Shown: piece after piece, positions 21,837 through 34,737 of the stretch
How the letters are laid out: each line of letters begins with the position of its first letter
How positions within the stretch are numbered: the first letter of the stretch is position 1
Assembly: GCA_026018925.1 (NCBI GenBank)
Contig: JAKSZU010000002.1
Coordinates: 87,448,475-87,512,474, forward strand
DNA length: 64,000 nt
Origin: Tupaia tana
Taxonomy: Eukaryota > Chordata > Mammalia > Scandentia > Tupaiidae
Direction: 5' to 3'
Position numbers and translations under genes: made by a program
Notes under the pieces: model-generated
What the model saw: the letters and a program-made list of their open reading frames with translations, nothing else
Database searches by the model: none
Told to the model about the DNA's origin: nothing

Positions 21837-22420
21837 CAGGGTGAAAACTTTGGTTTAATGGTGGCAATAAGCTGAGAGAAATTTAGTAAGATCTATACCT
21901 TCAGATTCCATTCTGTGTCCTTTTGCATTCAGAGATAAGAACGTTCCTTTGAGGAATAGAGATGGCACCTTTCAAGTGAGGGTCTTATGACCTGTTCTAG
22001 GGAAGATGCAAAACTCTTTTCTAGGTTTTAAGATTTGCTTCAAAGAAGAAGGAGGGAGAGGCCTTCTTGATTCTGTGTTTTTTTTTTTCAATTCCTTCCA
22101 TTTACACTATGTGTGGACAACAGGTACTGAATCCCATCACAGCCCTAGAAGTAAAGAGGTAGGAATTCCTAGTAAAGGAAACAGGATAAGGGATGAAGGT
22201 AGGAAGTAGCACTGGTGCTCTGGGGAATGTTTCTATCCTATAGAGTTTGGGGCGAGAGTAATGATGAAGTGGAAACAAGCAGGTGTCAGCCAAGGAAACT
22301 CTTGTCATAAAATGGGGACTGAAAGCAGTGTTCCTTATTTTTAAAAATCTCATCTTACTGTTTATGGTAGTCTGGTATTTAAAGCAACACAGAATATTTA
22401 TACCAGGATGCTCCTATGTA
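21837..22420. other. Possible degenerate LTR, unresolved
   Basis: It continues the text that the SINE interrupts. CTTTCAAGTGAGGGTCTTATGACC and the surrounding text feel LTR-like, but I cannot place them in a family. No gene. Confidence 0.3.
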
Positions 22421-22424
22421 AAAT

Positions 22425-22675
22425 TTGTTCATCAGAATCACCTGTGAGTGCTTAAAAAATTACAGATTCCCTGCTCTACCCAGAGAGAATGCTAACATGT
22501 TTTTTGGGTAATTCTACTAAGTTTGTTTGAGGATGACTTAGATTCTCTGTCATTCTCAACTCTTTCTGCCATTAGAATAGCCTGGAGAACTTCTTAAACC
22601 CACAGATATCTAGGAAGTCCCCAGTAGTTTCAGTTCATTAGTCTGAAATGGGGCTCAGACATCTACATTGGAAGG
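22425..22675. repeat. MER5-like hAT fragments
   Basis: Two adjacent pieces: ATCAGAATCACCTGTGAGTGC, then TTACAGATTCCCTGCTCTACC, and CTGGAGAACTTCTTAAACCC, then GGGGCTCAGACATCTACATTG. These are the typical end and middle of MER5A-type Charlie MITEs. Confidence 0.55.
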
Positions 22676-22687
22676 AAAAAAAACCCT

Positions 22688-22956
22688 GGACCAGCTCATG
22701 GTGTACAGATTTTAAGGCGGCTGCATCCCACATGCCTGACTGCTCTATTTGAGTTCCTGGCCCCGCTGGCTTGGAAAACACACCAGATGCATATGCATAG
22801 GTGCCCCAAATCCCTTAAGGGACAGAGAAATGGATTAAAGATTACAGCATGACCATTTCCCATGGGAAGTGCTTTCTCACTTGCTCTCTCCACTCTCTGT
22901 CTCACTCTCCGATGAGGACATGTGCCTTTTGGCAACAATAAAACAAAACAAAAAAT
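22688..22956 (+). repeat. Family C SINE
   Basis: GGACCAGCTCATGGTG head, GGCTGCATCCCACATGCC, TTGGAAAACACACCAGATGC, CCCCAAATCCCTTAAGGGAC, CTCACTCTCCGATGAGG and a tail of AATAAAACAAAAC. Moderately diverged. Confidence 0.8.
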
Positions 22957-23127
22957 AGCAAATGGCATTAGCGTACAGTCATGGAAATGACTCCTACTGA
23001 GTCTATATTGTTGCACCAAATAATATGCACTTGAAGATAATTGAAGCTAATTTTTCATTAGAGAAGGAAGAGCTGAATAGGAAGGAAGGGGAGGAGAAGG
23101 GAAGGGTTACAAGAAGCAAAGAATGGT

Positions 23128-23345
23128 AGGCAGGAAGCATGATGGTTAAAATGCCAGCTCTGGAATCAGACAAATAGAGTTTGGATTCTGCTAATTATAA
23201 TGTATTAATCAAGCTACTTAACCTTCCAGTGCCCCAGTTTCCTCACCTATAAATAAGGTTGATAATATATCTATCTGTGGTGTCAAAATGCTGGTTAAGT
23301 TCTTAGCATCTTACATGTTAAATGTTAGTTATTTAATATTAAGGA
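23128..23345 (+). repeat. MIR SINE
   Basis: AGCATGATGGTTAAAATGCC, then GCTCTGGAATCAGAC, CAAGCTACTTAACC, CCCCAGTTTCCTCACCTATAAA and TTAAATGTTAGTTATTTAA follow the MIR order from tRNA-like head through core to 3' end. Ancient mammalian repeat. Confidence 0.8.
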
Positions 23346-23489
23346 CGTATCTTAAGCAGGAGGAAGCATTAAGTGTTGCCAAAGGGTTAAATGAAATTTG
23401 GCCTAAAGTTTTCCAAAGAAATTAACAATAGGAAAGTCACAATACTCTCAACGAGAGCAGTTTAGGTACAGTGTTAGGGATAAAGTCTA

Positions 23490-23730
23490 GAATGTATTCT
23501 GAGTTTTATTTCTTTTGTCCTTCTTCCTTTATTATTTTCAAAATTTTTCAGTATATCCTCACTATGCTGCAGTGCTCCTACCCCCAACCTCCTGAATAAC
23601 TGGGGCGGGTGTGGGCCACAGTTTTTAAGGGTGGGCCAGGTGTCAAACCCAAGCGACGCATGGGACAGCCTGCTGAGCAGCCGTACCGACCAGCGCACGC
23701 CACCGTGGCTGGGCCTGGGTTCTATTTCCA
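23490..23730 (-). repeat. 7SL-related SINE, GC-rich
   Basis: Antisense: CTGCAGTGCTCCTACCC, then CCAACCTCCTGAATAACTGGGG, parallels antisense Alu/7SL 'ctcctgcctcagcctcctgagtagctggg'. A GC-rich segment ending in CACCGTGGCTGGGCC follows. It could be a composite with a tRNA-like part. Confidence 0.45.
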
Positions 23731-24890
23731 TGGACTGTATAAATAGCTTTAACTTACTATTAGTACATCATTTTTATTAAGAACTAATAAATGAACTGAC
23801 CAGTATTTAAAATGGTGACATGGGTAAGATCCATACCTGTTTTGCAAAGCTGCTGTCAAGAACATCGTTATTGGATCAGAGAGTGACTTCGTTCTTTTTT
23901 CCCTTAGAGCTCTGAGGTGGGCGTGTTCTCCGTGTGAAAGATCACCTCACACGCTGGCCAGCCTGGTGCTCAGTCAGGCCCATGCAGGCATTAGCTCCTC
24001 ATCTCAGGGCTTCATCCGGCCACCAGGCCTGCCCCTGGTCTTGCCTCTTCCCTATGGCAGATCTTTGATTCAGAGTCCATTCTTTCTCCTCATTTGCTTT
24101 CTCAGATTTGGTGTTTGCACTGGCTCTGAGACCAAGGCAAAGCACAAGCTTTAGTTACAATTTGTCCAGTAAATCTTTCTGCTTAAGATTGATTTTTTTT
24201 TAGGGTATATAATGAGTAATTATGCTTTCATCTGTTAAATCAGTTTCATACATCTAAGTAAATGACATTTTGGACTTCTGTTATTTGTTGAACAGAGCCC
24301 TAAAAAATCAAACCTCACAGGTTGAAAGTAAATTTGTTATTTGGGAATTCAAAGAGGTACTCTATTTCAATGAAATGTCAAGTTGGCTGCCTTATAAAAT
24401 AAAACACTGGACTTGATATATAAATTTCAAAGGATTATAAACCACTTTGCATCCACTCTGTTAGCTTATAATAAATAAAAGGCAAATACAGAGATCCTAA
24501 TTGTCATTCTCCATTTAACTAAAAATAAACACATTGACTTGCTTTGGAAATTCAGCCATATGAAAAGTGGGACATTTTCTGAAAGCAATGGCAATTGCTT
24601 TGCATTTCTGTGTCCAAATCTTAATGGTCAACCTCAGCGTGCCCTTCGCTCTTGTGTGCAGGACCATGGGCATGACTGTCCAGGCCCTGCAGAAGGGACC
24701 AGACTCACACATATCACTGCAGACTTTGGACTTTACACATGTCCCATCTTCAGAGCCTGCCACAGCCTTTACCCAGAGACCCTGTTCATGTCCCTTACCT
24801 GTGATCGTTGACCTAGATGAGTCTTCAGAGGCTGTTTCTTCAACTCCTTATCCTGGTTTTTCCACTCCAGGCATTAAAGATAAGGCCCTG
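23731..24890. other. Intergenic, apparently unique
   Basis: Relatively GC-rich around 23900-24150. Open frames of 90 and 114 codons (24539-24911) have no recognisable domain and the longer one runs into a SINE. No gene called. Confidence 0.4.
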
Positions 24891-24892
24891 TG

Positions 24893-25145
24893 GGACCAGC
24901 AGTTGGCATAATGGCTATGATGCTGGACTCCCATGTAGTCGGCTGCGGTTCATGTCCCGGACCAGTGGATTAAACTCATGCTGGGCACGTGTGTGTGCAT
25001 GCGCGCATGCCCAAAATCCCAAGAAGAGAATGGAGAAGGGATTATGGCGTGGCATCTCCCTGGGGGTAGGGGTGATTTCTCGCTTTCTGTCTCTCTGTCT
25101 TTCTGGCGAGCACACGTGCCCTATAGCAAAAACCTCTAAAAAAAG
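24893..25145 (+). repeat. Family A SINE
   Basis: GTGGGACCAGCAGTTGGCATAATGG head, GTTCATGTCC B box, CCTGGGGGTAGGGGTGATTTC core, CCTATAGCAAAAACCTC end and a short A tail. No clear TSD seen. Confidence 0.85.
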
Positions 25146-26450
25146 AATTAGAGATGTGGACACAGAGAAGAAATGGAGAGGAAGTGGGGAGTTATTAAGA
25201 CAGGGAAAGATCAGAGCTCCCAGGTAGGGAGTGGATCCTGAAAAATGGGTTACCAATGAAAAACTGAGGTGAGGAGTTTTCAGCCAGGTCAGATGAAGTT
25301 TGTTCAGGCTTCTTGTTTTTATTAAGGCTTGTTCAGTCTCCAAGAAGCTGATTTTATGTGAGAGAAGAGAAGCAGCTTGCAGAAAACTGGCTATTATATT
25401 GAGGAGAAATGCCAGCTCATTGACAAGCTTAGTGCTGCTCAAAAGAAGCTGGCAGGGAGTGAGTTGCCTGCAGGGAGTGCTTTTATAGGATAGGGGAGTT
25501 GAGCTATGTGGTGTGAAATCCTTGGCTCTTAAGGTTCAGTTCTCTAAGACTACAGACCTGTCCTGAAACATAGAATAAAAAACCACAAACACAGGGAAAG
25601 TAGGAAAAAAGAAGTGTTAATATAAAAGTAAAGATTTTTAATAGAAAAGAAATATAGCCCCATGCCTGAAACACATGCAGGTGGGCAGCTATCAGAGAAG
25701 GATAACTACATTGGGCATGAAGTTAGTGATACTTTTATCCTGAGGGTTAGTAATGAATATTTAGCAGGGGAAGGTCTGTCATAGTACCTAGCTTCTTTAT
25801 TTGGTTTCTTGGACTTTTCACTTACACATCTCTCTCAGGTGAGGAATTTAATTATCTAATCACACACGCCTAGGGTAGTCTTTGAAGGAATGAGCATCCA
25901 TATCTGGACTCACTGCCCAAGCAGATTATTGCCCCAGTGGGAATCAGAATGTTGTCCCCTCTCCGTGTTTAGTTTTTGTGTATATATCTGGGATGGCAGA
26001 TAACAACTTTTCCAGAGCCAGGAGCCAGGTGGGAGGAAAGAATTTTCAAAGAGAGTCTGGTTGCTCGTCTTGATAGACTGTGATTGATCAAGCAAGCTGT
26101 GAACCAGCTTTGTTTGTAAGCAGTTCTCTGTGTGAACAAACAGTGACAGCCAATACTTGATCTCTAAGGCAAGCAATGGCCAGCCCTTCTCAAAAGCTGG
26201 ACCAGAGTGATGCCATTTTATATGCTGGCTCAATCTTAATATATGTGTATGTCCATTTCCTATCATAATGACTCTACCTTGAGGGTCCTTGCCCTCTTGA
26301 CCTACTCAGTAGATCTAATTCCTGTCTCACCATCTTTTTGGGACAAACCAATGTAAACGACTCCTCATGCTGATTGACAAGTCTCCTGGGCTCAGAACTA
26401 AATACAACAAACCACTGTATCTCAGTTTGGTTATTTTCCCGAACACTGTT
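25146..26450. other. Unassigned, possibly antisense LTR-derived
   Basis: No gene. Text such as GATGCCATTTTATATGCTGGC and TGACAAGTCTCCTGGGCTCAG is reminiscent of ERV LTR sequence, but without a firm match. Confidence 0.3.
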
Positions 26451-27340
26451 CACCTTTGGAAGGTTGGGAGCTGATCAACCTATGAGATTGTCAGATTTTG
26501 CTTTTCTGGCACTGTTGAAAAGGCTGTAGACATTTTCAAAGGGGGAGAAAGTTCATTGACATCATTATCATATCAATTAAAAAATACTCTGTCAAAGGAA
26601 AGCCTGAAAGCTATTCTCCTTCACTGATGCTCTTAACAGATTAAAAGTTTACATTAAACTTTACTATTTTTGTGTCCTTACATCTGTCTAAAGGAAGGAT
26701 CCCAAATACAGCTCTATCAGTGTTTCCTCTGAAGCTCCTGAGCCCAATTTACTGAGAAACAAGAATAACCCAAGAGATTTTAGTATTGGAACAACTCAGA
26801 AATTTGGACTCGTCTCTCTCGGAGTTGCAAGAAGGTTCAAATATTACTTAATATAAGCTGCTTTAAAATGTGAATACTCCAAGGCCATCTTTTTTTTTTT
26901 TTTTTGACAAGTCCCAGAAGCTTTTTTTAAATAAGAGATTTAGTGCAAACAGGAGGTCAGATGTTTGCTATAGGGAATTTTCAGCAGAGCAGACCCAGAC
27001 AGACCATTTGAGCCATTTCTAAAGAAAAAAATAACAAGATCAGGAAATGCCTAAGGGCAAATACTACTTGTCAAGCCTTATTGTCACCACAGAAAGGAGT
27101 CACGATTTTAGAATTTTCCTCTATAATTGAAACCCTTGTCTTTCAACTGAAGACAAGATATTTCAAGCTATGATAATTATAACAGTAAGTGCCTTTTTTA
27201 TTCTAGAATAAGTGTCTTCCAATTTCTATCAAGTACATATATAACACACTTTGTATTAGGTACTGGGGATTGGGAAATCGATATTCTAACATAAATGCTT
27301 AGAAAACATTTGCCAAACTACAACCCATTAACAGCATTTT
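26451..27340. other. Intergenic, nothing recognised
   Basis: Contains a T run at about 26890-26904. No gene or named repeat. Confidence 0.4.
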
Positions 27341-27351
27341 TCTCTTCTCTT

Positions 27352-27403
27352 TTCCTTTCTTTTCTTTTCTTTCTTTTTCTTAGTTGCCAGGGGGCACACA
27401 CAC

Positions 27404-27450
<47 letters not shown>

Positions 27451-27633
27451 CCAATAGGGTATGGTCACACCACAATCCTTTCTCCTCCATTTCCCTATCC
27501 TGTCAGGATTTGGGGCACGCACACAAGCACCTAGGCACCTAGGATGTTCTTCTAGCCACCAGATCCTGGATTTGAACTGTAATTTGTCATGTGGGATCCA
27601 GTTCCCTTAATCATTATGCTCCAGGGCTGTCTT
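27352..27633 (-). repeat. Family C SINE with (GA)n
   Basis: Reverse copy: a CTTTTCTTTTCTTTC tail, TTGCCAGGGGGCACACAC, (GA)n at 27404-27446, then GGGATCCAGTTCCCTTAATC and the head ending near GGGCTGT. Flanks resembling CATTTTTCTCTT suggest the TSD. Confidence 0.75.
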
Positions 27634-27659
27634 AGAACATTTTTCTTTTCTGTTTTTAA

Positions 27660-28545
27660 AAAACATGTTTTACTTTATTAGTGTTTTATATATTCATTAC
27701 AGAAAACAATATAAAATTAAGCACAAAGAAAAATATCACCTATGGAAACACTACCCTGTTATTCTGGCTAATATTTTGATGTATGACATTTTATTGCATA
27801 ATATTTTATCATAAAATATTCTAATCCTTCTTTATGTAAATACAGGTATGTAAATGTGAGTGAAATATTTTTAAATAAGACCATGATGATATGATGTAGG
27901 ATTTCTGGGGTGATTAGACCCAGTGCCAATAACAGATTAGGACTGTGAGATAACCAGGTTCTTGTCCCATGCTCACAAAGAATTAGGGACTGGAATCGTA
28001 AAGCAGAGTTTATTAAAGCAAGAAAAGGAAACTCCCAAACAGTTGAGGAGGGCTCCCAGAGTGGGTTGCCAACTTGGGGCTCTCATCGGGGATTTTTATC
28101 CAGCAGTCTGAGCAAGGACTGGCTTTCTAATAAGGTAGCGTGCTTCAAAAATAGCTAAAAACTGTCAATGAAGTCAGCATTCTTTGTCTCCTTTTTTATC
28201 TTAACTATTTTTCCTTAAGACAACAATTTTTCTTGCTTTCATATAATCTTCTTCATTATTCCTTTGTCTGAGTCACGAATTCTTTGCACGTAGGGGACAA
28301 GAACCTAGTCATCTTGTGACCCTGAATCCAGCAGGGGCACTGGGCCTGGCCTGTGTGAATAATCTATTTTTATGTTTATATTTTTACATTTTTTCCAATA
28401 TTATATTGTAGCCCCCTTTTCAAGGAAAAAAAATGTAATCTGACATTAAAATTCTTGATGACTATGTATATTCCAAGCTGTGCTACATCATACATCATTT
28501 AACCAATTCCACATTGTTTAATATTCTGGAAAGACATCAATTAAC
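27660..28545 (-). mobile_element. Old LINE-1 3' UTR (antisense), split by an LTR
   Basis: The pieces at 27660-27900 and 28360-28545 carry ATATTTTGATGTATGACATT and ATCATACATCATTTAACCAATTCC. They resemble the antisense L1M 3' UTR 'aatattccatcatatggatgtaccataatttatttaaccattcc'. The LTR at 27905-28350 lies between them. Confidence 0.4.
27905..28350 (-). mobile_element. Solo LTR of an endogenous retrovirus (antisense)
   Basis: On the minus strand there is GCTTTAATAAACTCTGC (polyadenylation signal) preceded by CTCCTCAACTGTTTGGGAG and followed by CAGTCCCTAATTCTTTGTGAG. This is the U3/R/U5 layout of an ERV1-like LTR. No internal viral genes are present nearby. Confidence 0.55.
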
Positions 28546-28928
28546 GTAGGCTAGGTCATGCTGTGTTAACAGATAGTCACTGAATTGCAGTAGCTTTAAA
28601 CGGCATTTCATTTCTTACCATGCTACACACCTATAGTTTGCTGGCCAGAAGCGCAGAGTGCTGTGTGCTGACTGCACTTCAGGATGCAGACTGGCAACTC
28701 AGCCACCAATCGGTTTCTTGCTTGCCATGAGCGAGGCCAAGAAAGCCCTACAGGATGGTGCAGGGCAATGAATGCTCCTCACAGCAAGTGGCCAGGACTG
28801 GTCACAGGGCCTCCACTAGGCACAGGGGCAAGGGAGTATGATCTTATCACATTTTCAAAATTAAAATGAATTTTCATTAAATGAGTAAATAAATAAGGAA
28901 CAGGAAGGGTTGTAGCACTTAAAACAAA
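28546..28928. other. Unnamed old repeat
   Basis: GCAGTAGCTTTAAACGGC, then CATTTCATTTCTTACCATGC, resembles the 'cagtggcttaacacaacaaagg' start of a common mammalian DNA or LTR repeat. I cannot name it with confidence. No gene. Confidence 0.3.
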
Positions 28929-29149
28929 CACTTTTTTTTTTTTTATAATTTGCCAGAGGGCACATGTTCTTGCTGGGGAGAGAAAGAAAGAGACAGAAAG
29001 CACCTCCATGGGTAAGAGTCATGCCACAATCCCTTCTTTGTCTCTCCCTCCTTTCAGGATTTTGGGCATGCACGCACATTTGCCCAGTGTGTTTTTTGAG
29101 CTGCTGTGTCAGAGACTTGAACTGCCTTGTGGGATCCAGCCACCTTAAC

Positions 29150-29150
<1 letters not shown>
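28929..29150 (-). repeat. Family C SINE
   Basis: T run, TTTGCCAGAGGGCACATG, GAGACAGAAAGC, TTTTGGGCATGCACGC, GGGATCCAGCCACCTTAACC. The head ends directly in the (TG)n at 29152-29181. Confidence 0.8.
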
Positions 29151-29151
<1 letters not shown>

Positions 29152-29180
<29 letters not shown>

Positions 29181-29181
29181 A
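29152..29181. repeat. (TG)n microsatellite
   Basis: About 15 TG units between two reverse SINEs. Confidence 0.95.
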
Positions 29182-29221
29182 TAATAAAAGATAGTTTTGC
29201 TGACCTGATGACATACACTTT

Positions 29222-29464
29222 TTTCCCCCCATAAGGAGCATGGTCTGACCAGAAAGAGACAATGAGAAGGAAAGAGAGAAATCACCCTTCACGGGTTGTG
29301 TCCACACCACTATCCCTCCTCCATTCTCCTCCTGGGATTTTGGGCATGCTCACAGAAGTGTCAGGTGTAATTTTTAAGCCACTGGGGCCTGGACTCAAAC
29401 TGTGGTCGACAAGTCGGCCATGTGGAAGTGTAGCTCCTTAACCACCATGCTACCTGCTGGTCCC
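29222..29464 (-). repeat. Family A-like SINE (diverged)
   Basis: Reverse copy ending in CACCATGCTACCTGCTGGTCCC. The TSD resembles ATGACATACACTTTTT before it and ATGACACACCCATTTT after it. Confidence 0.75.
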
Positions 29465-29480
29465 ATGACACACCCATTTT

Positions 29481-30209
29481 AAGAGAAAGCTTAAGTCCAG
29501 AAACGCTGTGAGCCTGGTGCTAGGACAATTAGCTATTGAGCAGTTGTGTCAACTCAGGTGTGTAAAGTGACCAGAACTAAAAGAGTTAGTCACATTGCAG
29601 GCTGGGGAATAAAACCTTAATGAAACCATATCTATGTTTCCCTTTAACATTCCTTTTCCCATACATTTAAATTCTCTCATTGCTCCAATTCTTTTAGAAA
29701 CTATTATCACCAGACAAAATTACTTAATTCATAAATTATAGCCTAAACTTTGTTTTGTGAGTATTAAATTAGCCCTCAACCTCTGGGTGCATAATTTCCA
29801 GCTTTTTGAATACATTTAATTACAGCAATAAAAATATTCTTCCTTTAGGGTTTTAAATTTAGAATATTTTCTTTCCATTTAAAAAAATCCTATTCTCAGA
29901 GGCAGAATGATTAAAAATTAATAATGTTTATCAAAAAGTCTCAAATTTAGCTGTCTTAACCTGAAAGTTAATAAGTTTATTTAAATAGATAAACTTATAA
30001 TTTAAGGTATTGATCCATATTTATATACATATGTTACATATATGTGTGTATGTATATATACATATATATATTTATGCAATATATATTTTGTGGTCATTCT
30101 GAGACAGCTATCTTCTCTGAGTTTAAGACATTTAATTCTCTCTCTGCCTTCAGTAAATTGACTGACTTTATTTCTTGTTATATGGAATGATTTTACTTTT
30201 ACTTTTAAC
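29481..30209. other. Intergenic, AT-rich
   Basis: Includes a (TATG/TATA) microsatellite at about 30020-30090. No gene or named repeat. Confidence 0.45.
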
Positions 30210-30223
30210 GTTTTATATTTTCA

Positions 30224-30490
30224 CAGGACCAGCAGTTAGCATAATGGCTATGTCACTGAACTCCCATGTAGTCAATCACGGCTAGAGTCATGACCCGGTG
30301 GTTTAAGCTCACGCCAGGCATGTGTGCGTGCATGCCCAAGATCCCAAGAGGAGAATAGAGGAGAAGGGATTGCGCTGTGGCCATCCCCCCAGGGGGTGAT
30401 TTCTTGCTCTGTCCCTCTGTCTCTCTCTGTCTTTCCGGCGAGTGCACGCGCCCTATAGCAAAAACCTCTCAAAATAAGTAAATAAATAAA
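30224..30490 (+). repeat. Family A SINE
   Basis: GACCAGCAGTTAGCATAATGG head to CCTATAGCAAAAACCTCTC and an AATAAATAAATAAA tail. Perfect 14-bp TSD GTTTTATATTTTCA at 30210-30223 and 30491-30504. Confidence 0.92.
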
Positions 30491-30551
30491 GTTTTATATT
30501 TTCAAATTTTTCCATGTGGCATTTTAAGAGTTTTTACTTGTATCCCTTTTT

Positions 30552-30746
30552 TTTTAGAATTATTTTTATTATTTTAACTTTGTTTATTTATTTATTTATT
30601 TATTTTAATTTGACCAGAGAGGGACAGAGTGAGAGAGAGAGAGAGAGAGGGAAAGTGAGAAAACAAGCCACCAAGTCCGAGACTCGATCCATGGTTGGCC
30701 ATGTGGGAGTCTAGTGCCCTTACCCACCACCTCACCTGCCAGCCCC
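30552..30746 (-). repeat. Family B SINE
   Basis: Starts with (TTTA)n, then TTTGACCAGAGAGGGACAG, GA-rich tract, GAGACTCGATCCATGG (B box) and CACCTGCCAGCCCC. TSD ACTTGTATCCCTTTTT (30536-30551) matched by ACTTATATCTTGTTTT (30747-30762). Confidence 0.88.
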
Positions 30747-30947
30747 ACTTATATCTTGTTTTATTATCAAACCGCTACACCTCAGCATTGAATATTTTTA
30801 CTAAAGCAAACACAATGTAGTCAAATTTTTACCTTTCTCATCATTCAGATGCTTAAATATATATTATATGTGCACATATACACCATATAAATTATAAAAG
30901 ATAGTTTGGAAAACACAAAAAGATTACTATAAAAAATGCAGCATGTG

Positions 30948-31871
<924 letters not shown>

Positions 31872-31979
31872 AAATGCATGATGCAGTAAAGGTGCAGCTG
31901 ATATTTCACACTTGTATTTCAGTACTTAAAGAAATTTCAATATAGTTGATGTCACAGTACTGATTAAAATGTTATTTAC

Positions 31980-32330
31980 TTTTTTACTTATAGGCATTTT
32001 CTCATTAAATAAACATTTTCAGAAATATAATTTTAATGGTGGTATAATATTCCATCATGTGATCATACCAAATTAATCCCCCTAAAATTAACTATTTACA
32101 ATATTGTTAGATTTTAATTGCATCACAATTGTTTTTAATTAACATTTCTTTTACATACATCTTTGGACATTTTTCTAATTATTGCCTGATAAAAGAGTGA
32201 TAAATGTGTGAGACAGGGGTATACAATTTTTAATACACTGATGCTTATTTAAGATGCTTATTTACAAATTGCTTTTTAAAGATTACACTAACAGGGGAAA
32301 AAGTTGATTTTATTCTATCTGGACAACATT
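31980..32330 (-). mobile_element. Old LINE-1 3' UTR fragment (antisense)
   Basis: TTTTAATGGTGGTATAATATTCC, ATCATACCAAATTAATC and TTACATACATCTTTGGACATTTT parallel the antisense L1M 3' UTR. It has no coding content. Confidence 0.45.
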
Positions 32331-32429
32331 GTTAATCTTTTTAATCATGCAAAAGAGATTAGTAAATAATGAAATAAATGGTTTTAAGCCTCAGTTATTT
32401 GATTACTAGTGAAATTGATCAATAGTAAT

Positions 32430-32690
32430 ATACTTTTTTAAGAAAAATGGCCACAGGGTACATGTGCTTGTTAGAGAGAGACAGAAGGGCAGAGACAGAG
32501 AGGGAGAAAGCACTCCCCAATGGGACATGGTCACAATGCAATCTCTACTCCATCTCTCTATCCTTGAGGACCTGGGGCACACACACATGCACAAGCTCCC
32601 AGCGTGTTTTTCAAGCTCTCATCTTGGGATTTATACCATGTCTGGCCATGTAGGATATAGCTACCTTAACCATTAGGCTATAGGGCCAGC
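32430..32690 (-). repeat. Family C SINE
   Basis: Reverse copy: TGGCCACAGGGTACATGTGC, GAGAGAGACAGAAGGG, CACTCCCCAATGGGACATGG, GGATATAGCTACCTTAACC, ATTAGGCTATAGGGCCAGC. Confidence 0.85.
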
Positions 32691-32999
32691 TCAATGAGAA
32701 TATGCTTTTATGCAACCTTTAATAAATTGCCTCTTTCTTTTACCCATCAAAAATGGACACTAATATCCTAGTGTTTCTCTTTTAGGCTTGGACGACTACT
32801 TTACATTTGAATAATGCTAAACAGGTGTTATAAGAGTGACAAATTTATTTTCCTAGATGGTTAATTATTTTTAAATTTGTATTTAAATTGCATACAGGCT
32901 ACTATGTGTTCTCAAAGGAAAGTTGATGGTACCTGTGCCCACACCTATTCTTGACTCCTATGCCACTTGCCAGTCTCTTCATGGAATGAAGATGACTCT

Positions 33000-33730
33000 G
33001 GCCTGAGCTAAATCTTGTTAGAGGTCTCATGAGCACTCCAATTCCACCATTCTTGGGATCCTGGGAAAGAGAAGGAGGATGCAATCCGGCCCCTGAAGGG
33101 CTGGGATTCAGGCAGGCTTCCCTCTGCAACCTTTCTCCACACTGTTTCTGGCTCCTGGAAGTCATCATCCTTCTGATTCGGAGGCATTACCCAGAAAGAG
33201 ATTGGCCAACAAGGATTACCTGAACTGTGTGATGCTGGAGATGAATGGGCACCTCTCTACAAGTGCTTCTACCAGATCTTCCTGGAGAAGGACATGGACC
33301 AGTATTATGCGAACTAGAAGCTTATGGAGGAGGAGCCAGGAGGAAGCTGATGACCACTTCTCGGGAGTGAATGTGCGCAGAAAGAGAGCAAGCCAATATA
33401 TATAACAGTGGATTTGGGAAAAAACAGCCAGTGTTTCCAGGAGACAGTCAAAGAGACAAGCTGCTCTTCCTCACAGTGGAACCTGAAGGTAATGCCTGGG
33501 ATGAGCATAAAATGAAGTTTTTGAGAAAGTGGCACTAAAATATGAGAAGTTCCTTAGAATCTTCAAGACAACTGTTGTCAGAAGGACATCACTCCCCCTC
33601 CTCCAGCACAGTGGTCTGTCTCGTTTCTGTTGTCCTCTGTGGGTCCCACTTTGGTTTTATCCCAAGGGCAGCAGCAGATACCTCTTAGGTCCTTCATTCC
33701 CTCCTGCTGCCCAGTGATAGCACATCACTC
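33000..33730 (+). other. Gene-like degenerate segment, possible processed pseudogene
   Basis: Higher in GC than its surroundings, with short protein-like runs in alternating frames. Examples are a frame reading ...DAGDEWAPLYKCFYQIFL... near 33236-33300 and another reading ...VFPGDSQRDKLLFLTVEPEG near 33430-33490, separated by stops. This is the pattern of a frameshifted retrocopy. I cannot identify a parent gene, and no poly-A tail or TSD is obvious. Confidence 0.25.
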
Positions 33731-33734
33731 TGAA

Positions 33735-34079
33735 TCAGCACCTGACTATGGGGAAGTTTCAAACATATCAGCGATTTACTTTAACATGAAAAGGAAGGAG
33801 GATAAATAAGGGGAAAGGAGAAGGAAGTTTAAAAAGCATTCAACTTGGATATTTCCTTTTGATATACCTTCAAGTTCACTAAACCTGGCTTTTGATGTGA
33901 TCAATCTACTCTTAAACCCATTAAATAAACATTTCGGATAGTATTTTTTGTTTAATAAATTATAATTCTTGAAATTGTTCATATTTTCAATTATTTGGGA
34001 GATCACTTTCTTCACAATATTTAGCATATGTTAGTAATTTGCAGTTCTTATCTGCTATCTAACATTACATTAAAATCCT
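33735..34079. other. Intergenic, nothing recognised
   Basis: AT-rich, no named repeat. Confidence 0.4.
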
Positions 34080-34737
34080 TGGCTTAGTAAGTATTGATTA
34101 AGCAAAAGCCATCAGGGAAATTATAGAAGATTTAATCAGTGTTCTCATCCAACCAAATCATTTACAGTAACAGAACACTGCAGCAAAAAACACCTACATG
34201 TGACTTTTCAAGGGCACATGAAAGTAGACCGTGTGTCAAACCATGAAAAATTCCCAATAAATGTAAAAAGGTTATAATCGAACAGAATATATTATCTTAA
34301 CATAACATTAAATTGTGAGTCAAGAATAAGAAAACATCTAGAAATAAATAACAGTATAAATTAATGAAGTTGGAAAAATAAAGAACAGAAAATTTCAACA
34401 ACATTGGAAGTTTCTTTTTTTTCCTGTTAGCAAAATTGAAAATCACTCATCAAAATCATTCAAAAAAGGAGAGAAAAATGATAACAAGAAGATATTATAA
34501 ACCTTATGACAATAAATTCCACAAATTATATGAAACAGACGAATCCTTGAAAAACAAAAATTATCAACAGAAACAAGTCAGGAATGTGGCCATTTTTGTC
34601 ACTTCTATTCAACATAGTATGAGAAGTACTAGCTAGAGAAACCAGATAAGAAAAAGAAATACAAGTTATCCAAATTGAAAAAGAAGTAAAACTATCTCTA
34701 TTTGCAGATGACCTGATCCTAGATGAAGAAAACCCAT

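Noticed and set aside
24915..25442. Open frame of 175 codons on the minus strand
   Set aside because: Its C-terminal half is a family A SINE read in antisense. The rest is low-complexity hydrophobic text without a domain.
27905..28350. Complete endogenous retrovirus
   Set aside because: Only an LTR-like segment is seen. There is no primer-binding site, no gag-pol-env text and no second LTR nearby.
28861..29310. Open frame of 149 codons on the minus strand
   Set aside because: Crosses two SINEs and a (TG)n that yields a histidine-threonine run. An artefact of repeats.
33000..33200. Calling the 33-kb segment a named gene
   Set aside because: I could not recognise a parent protein, so no name is given.
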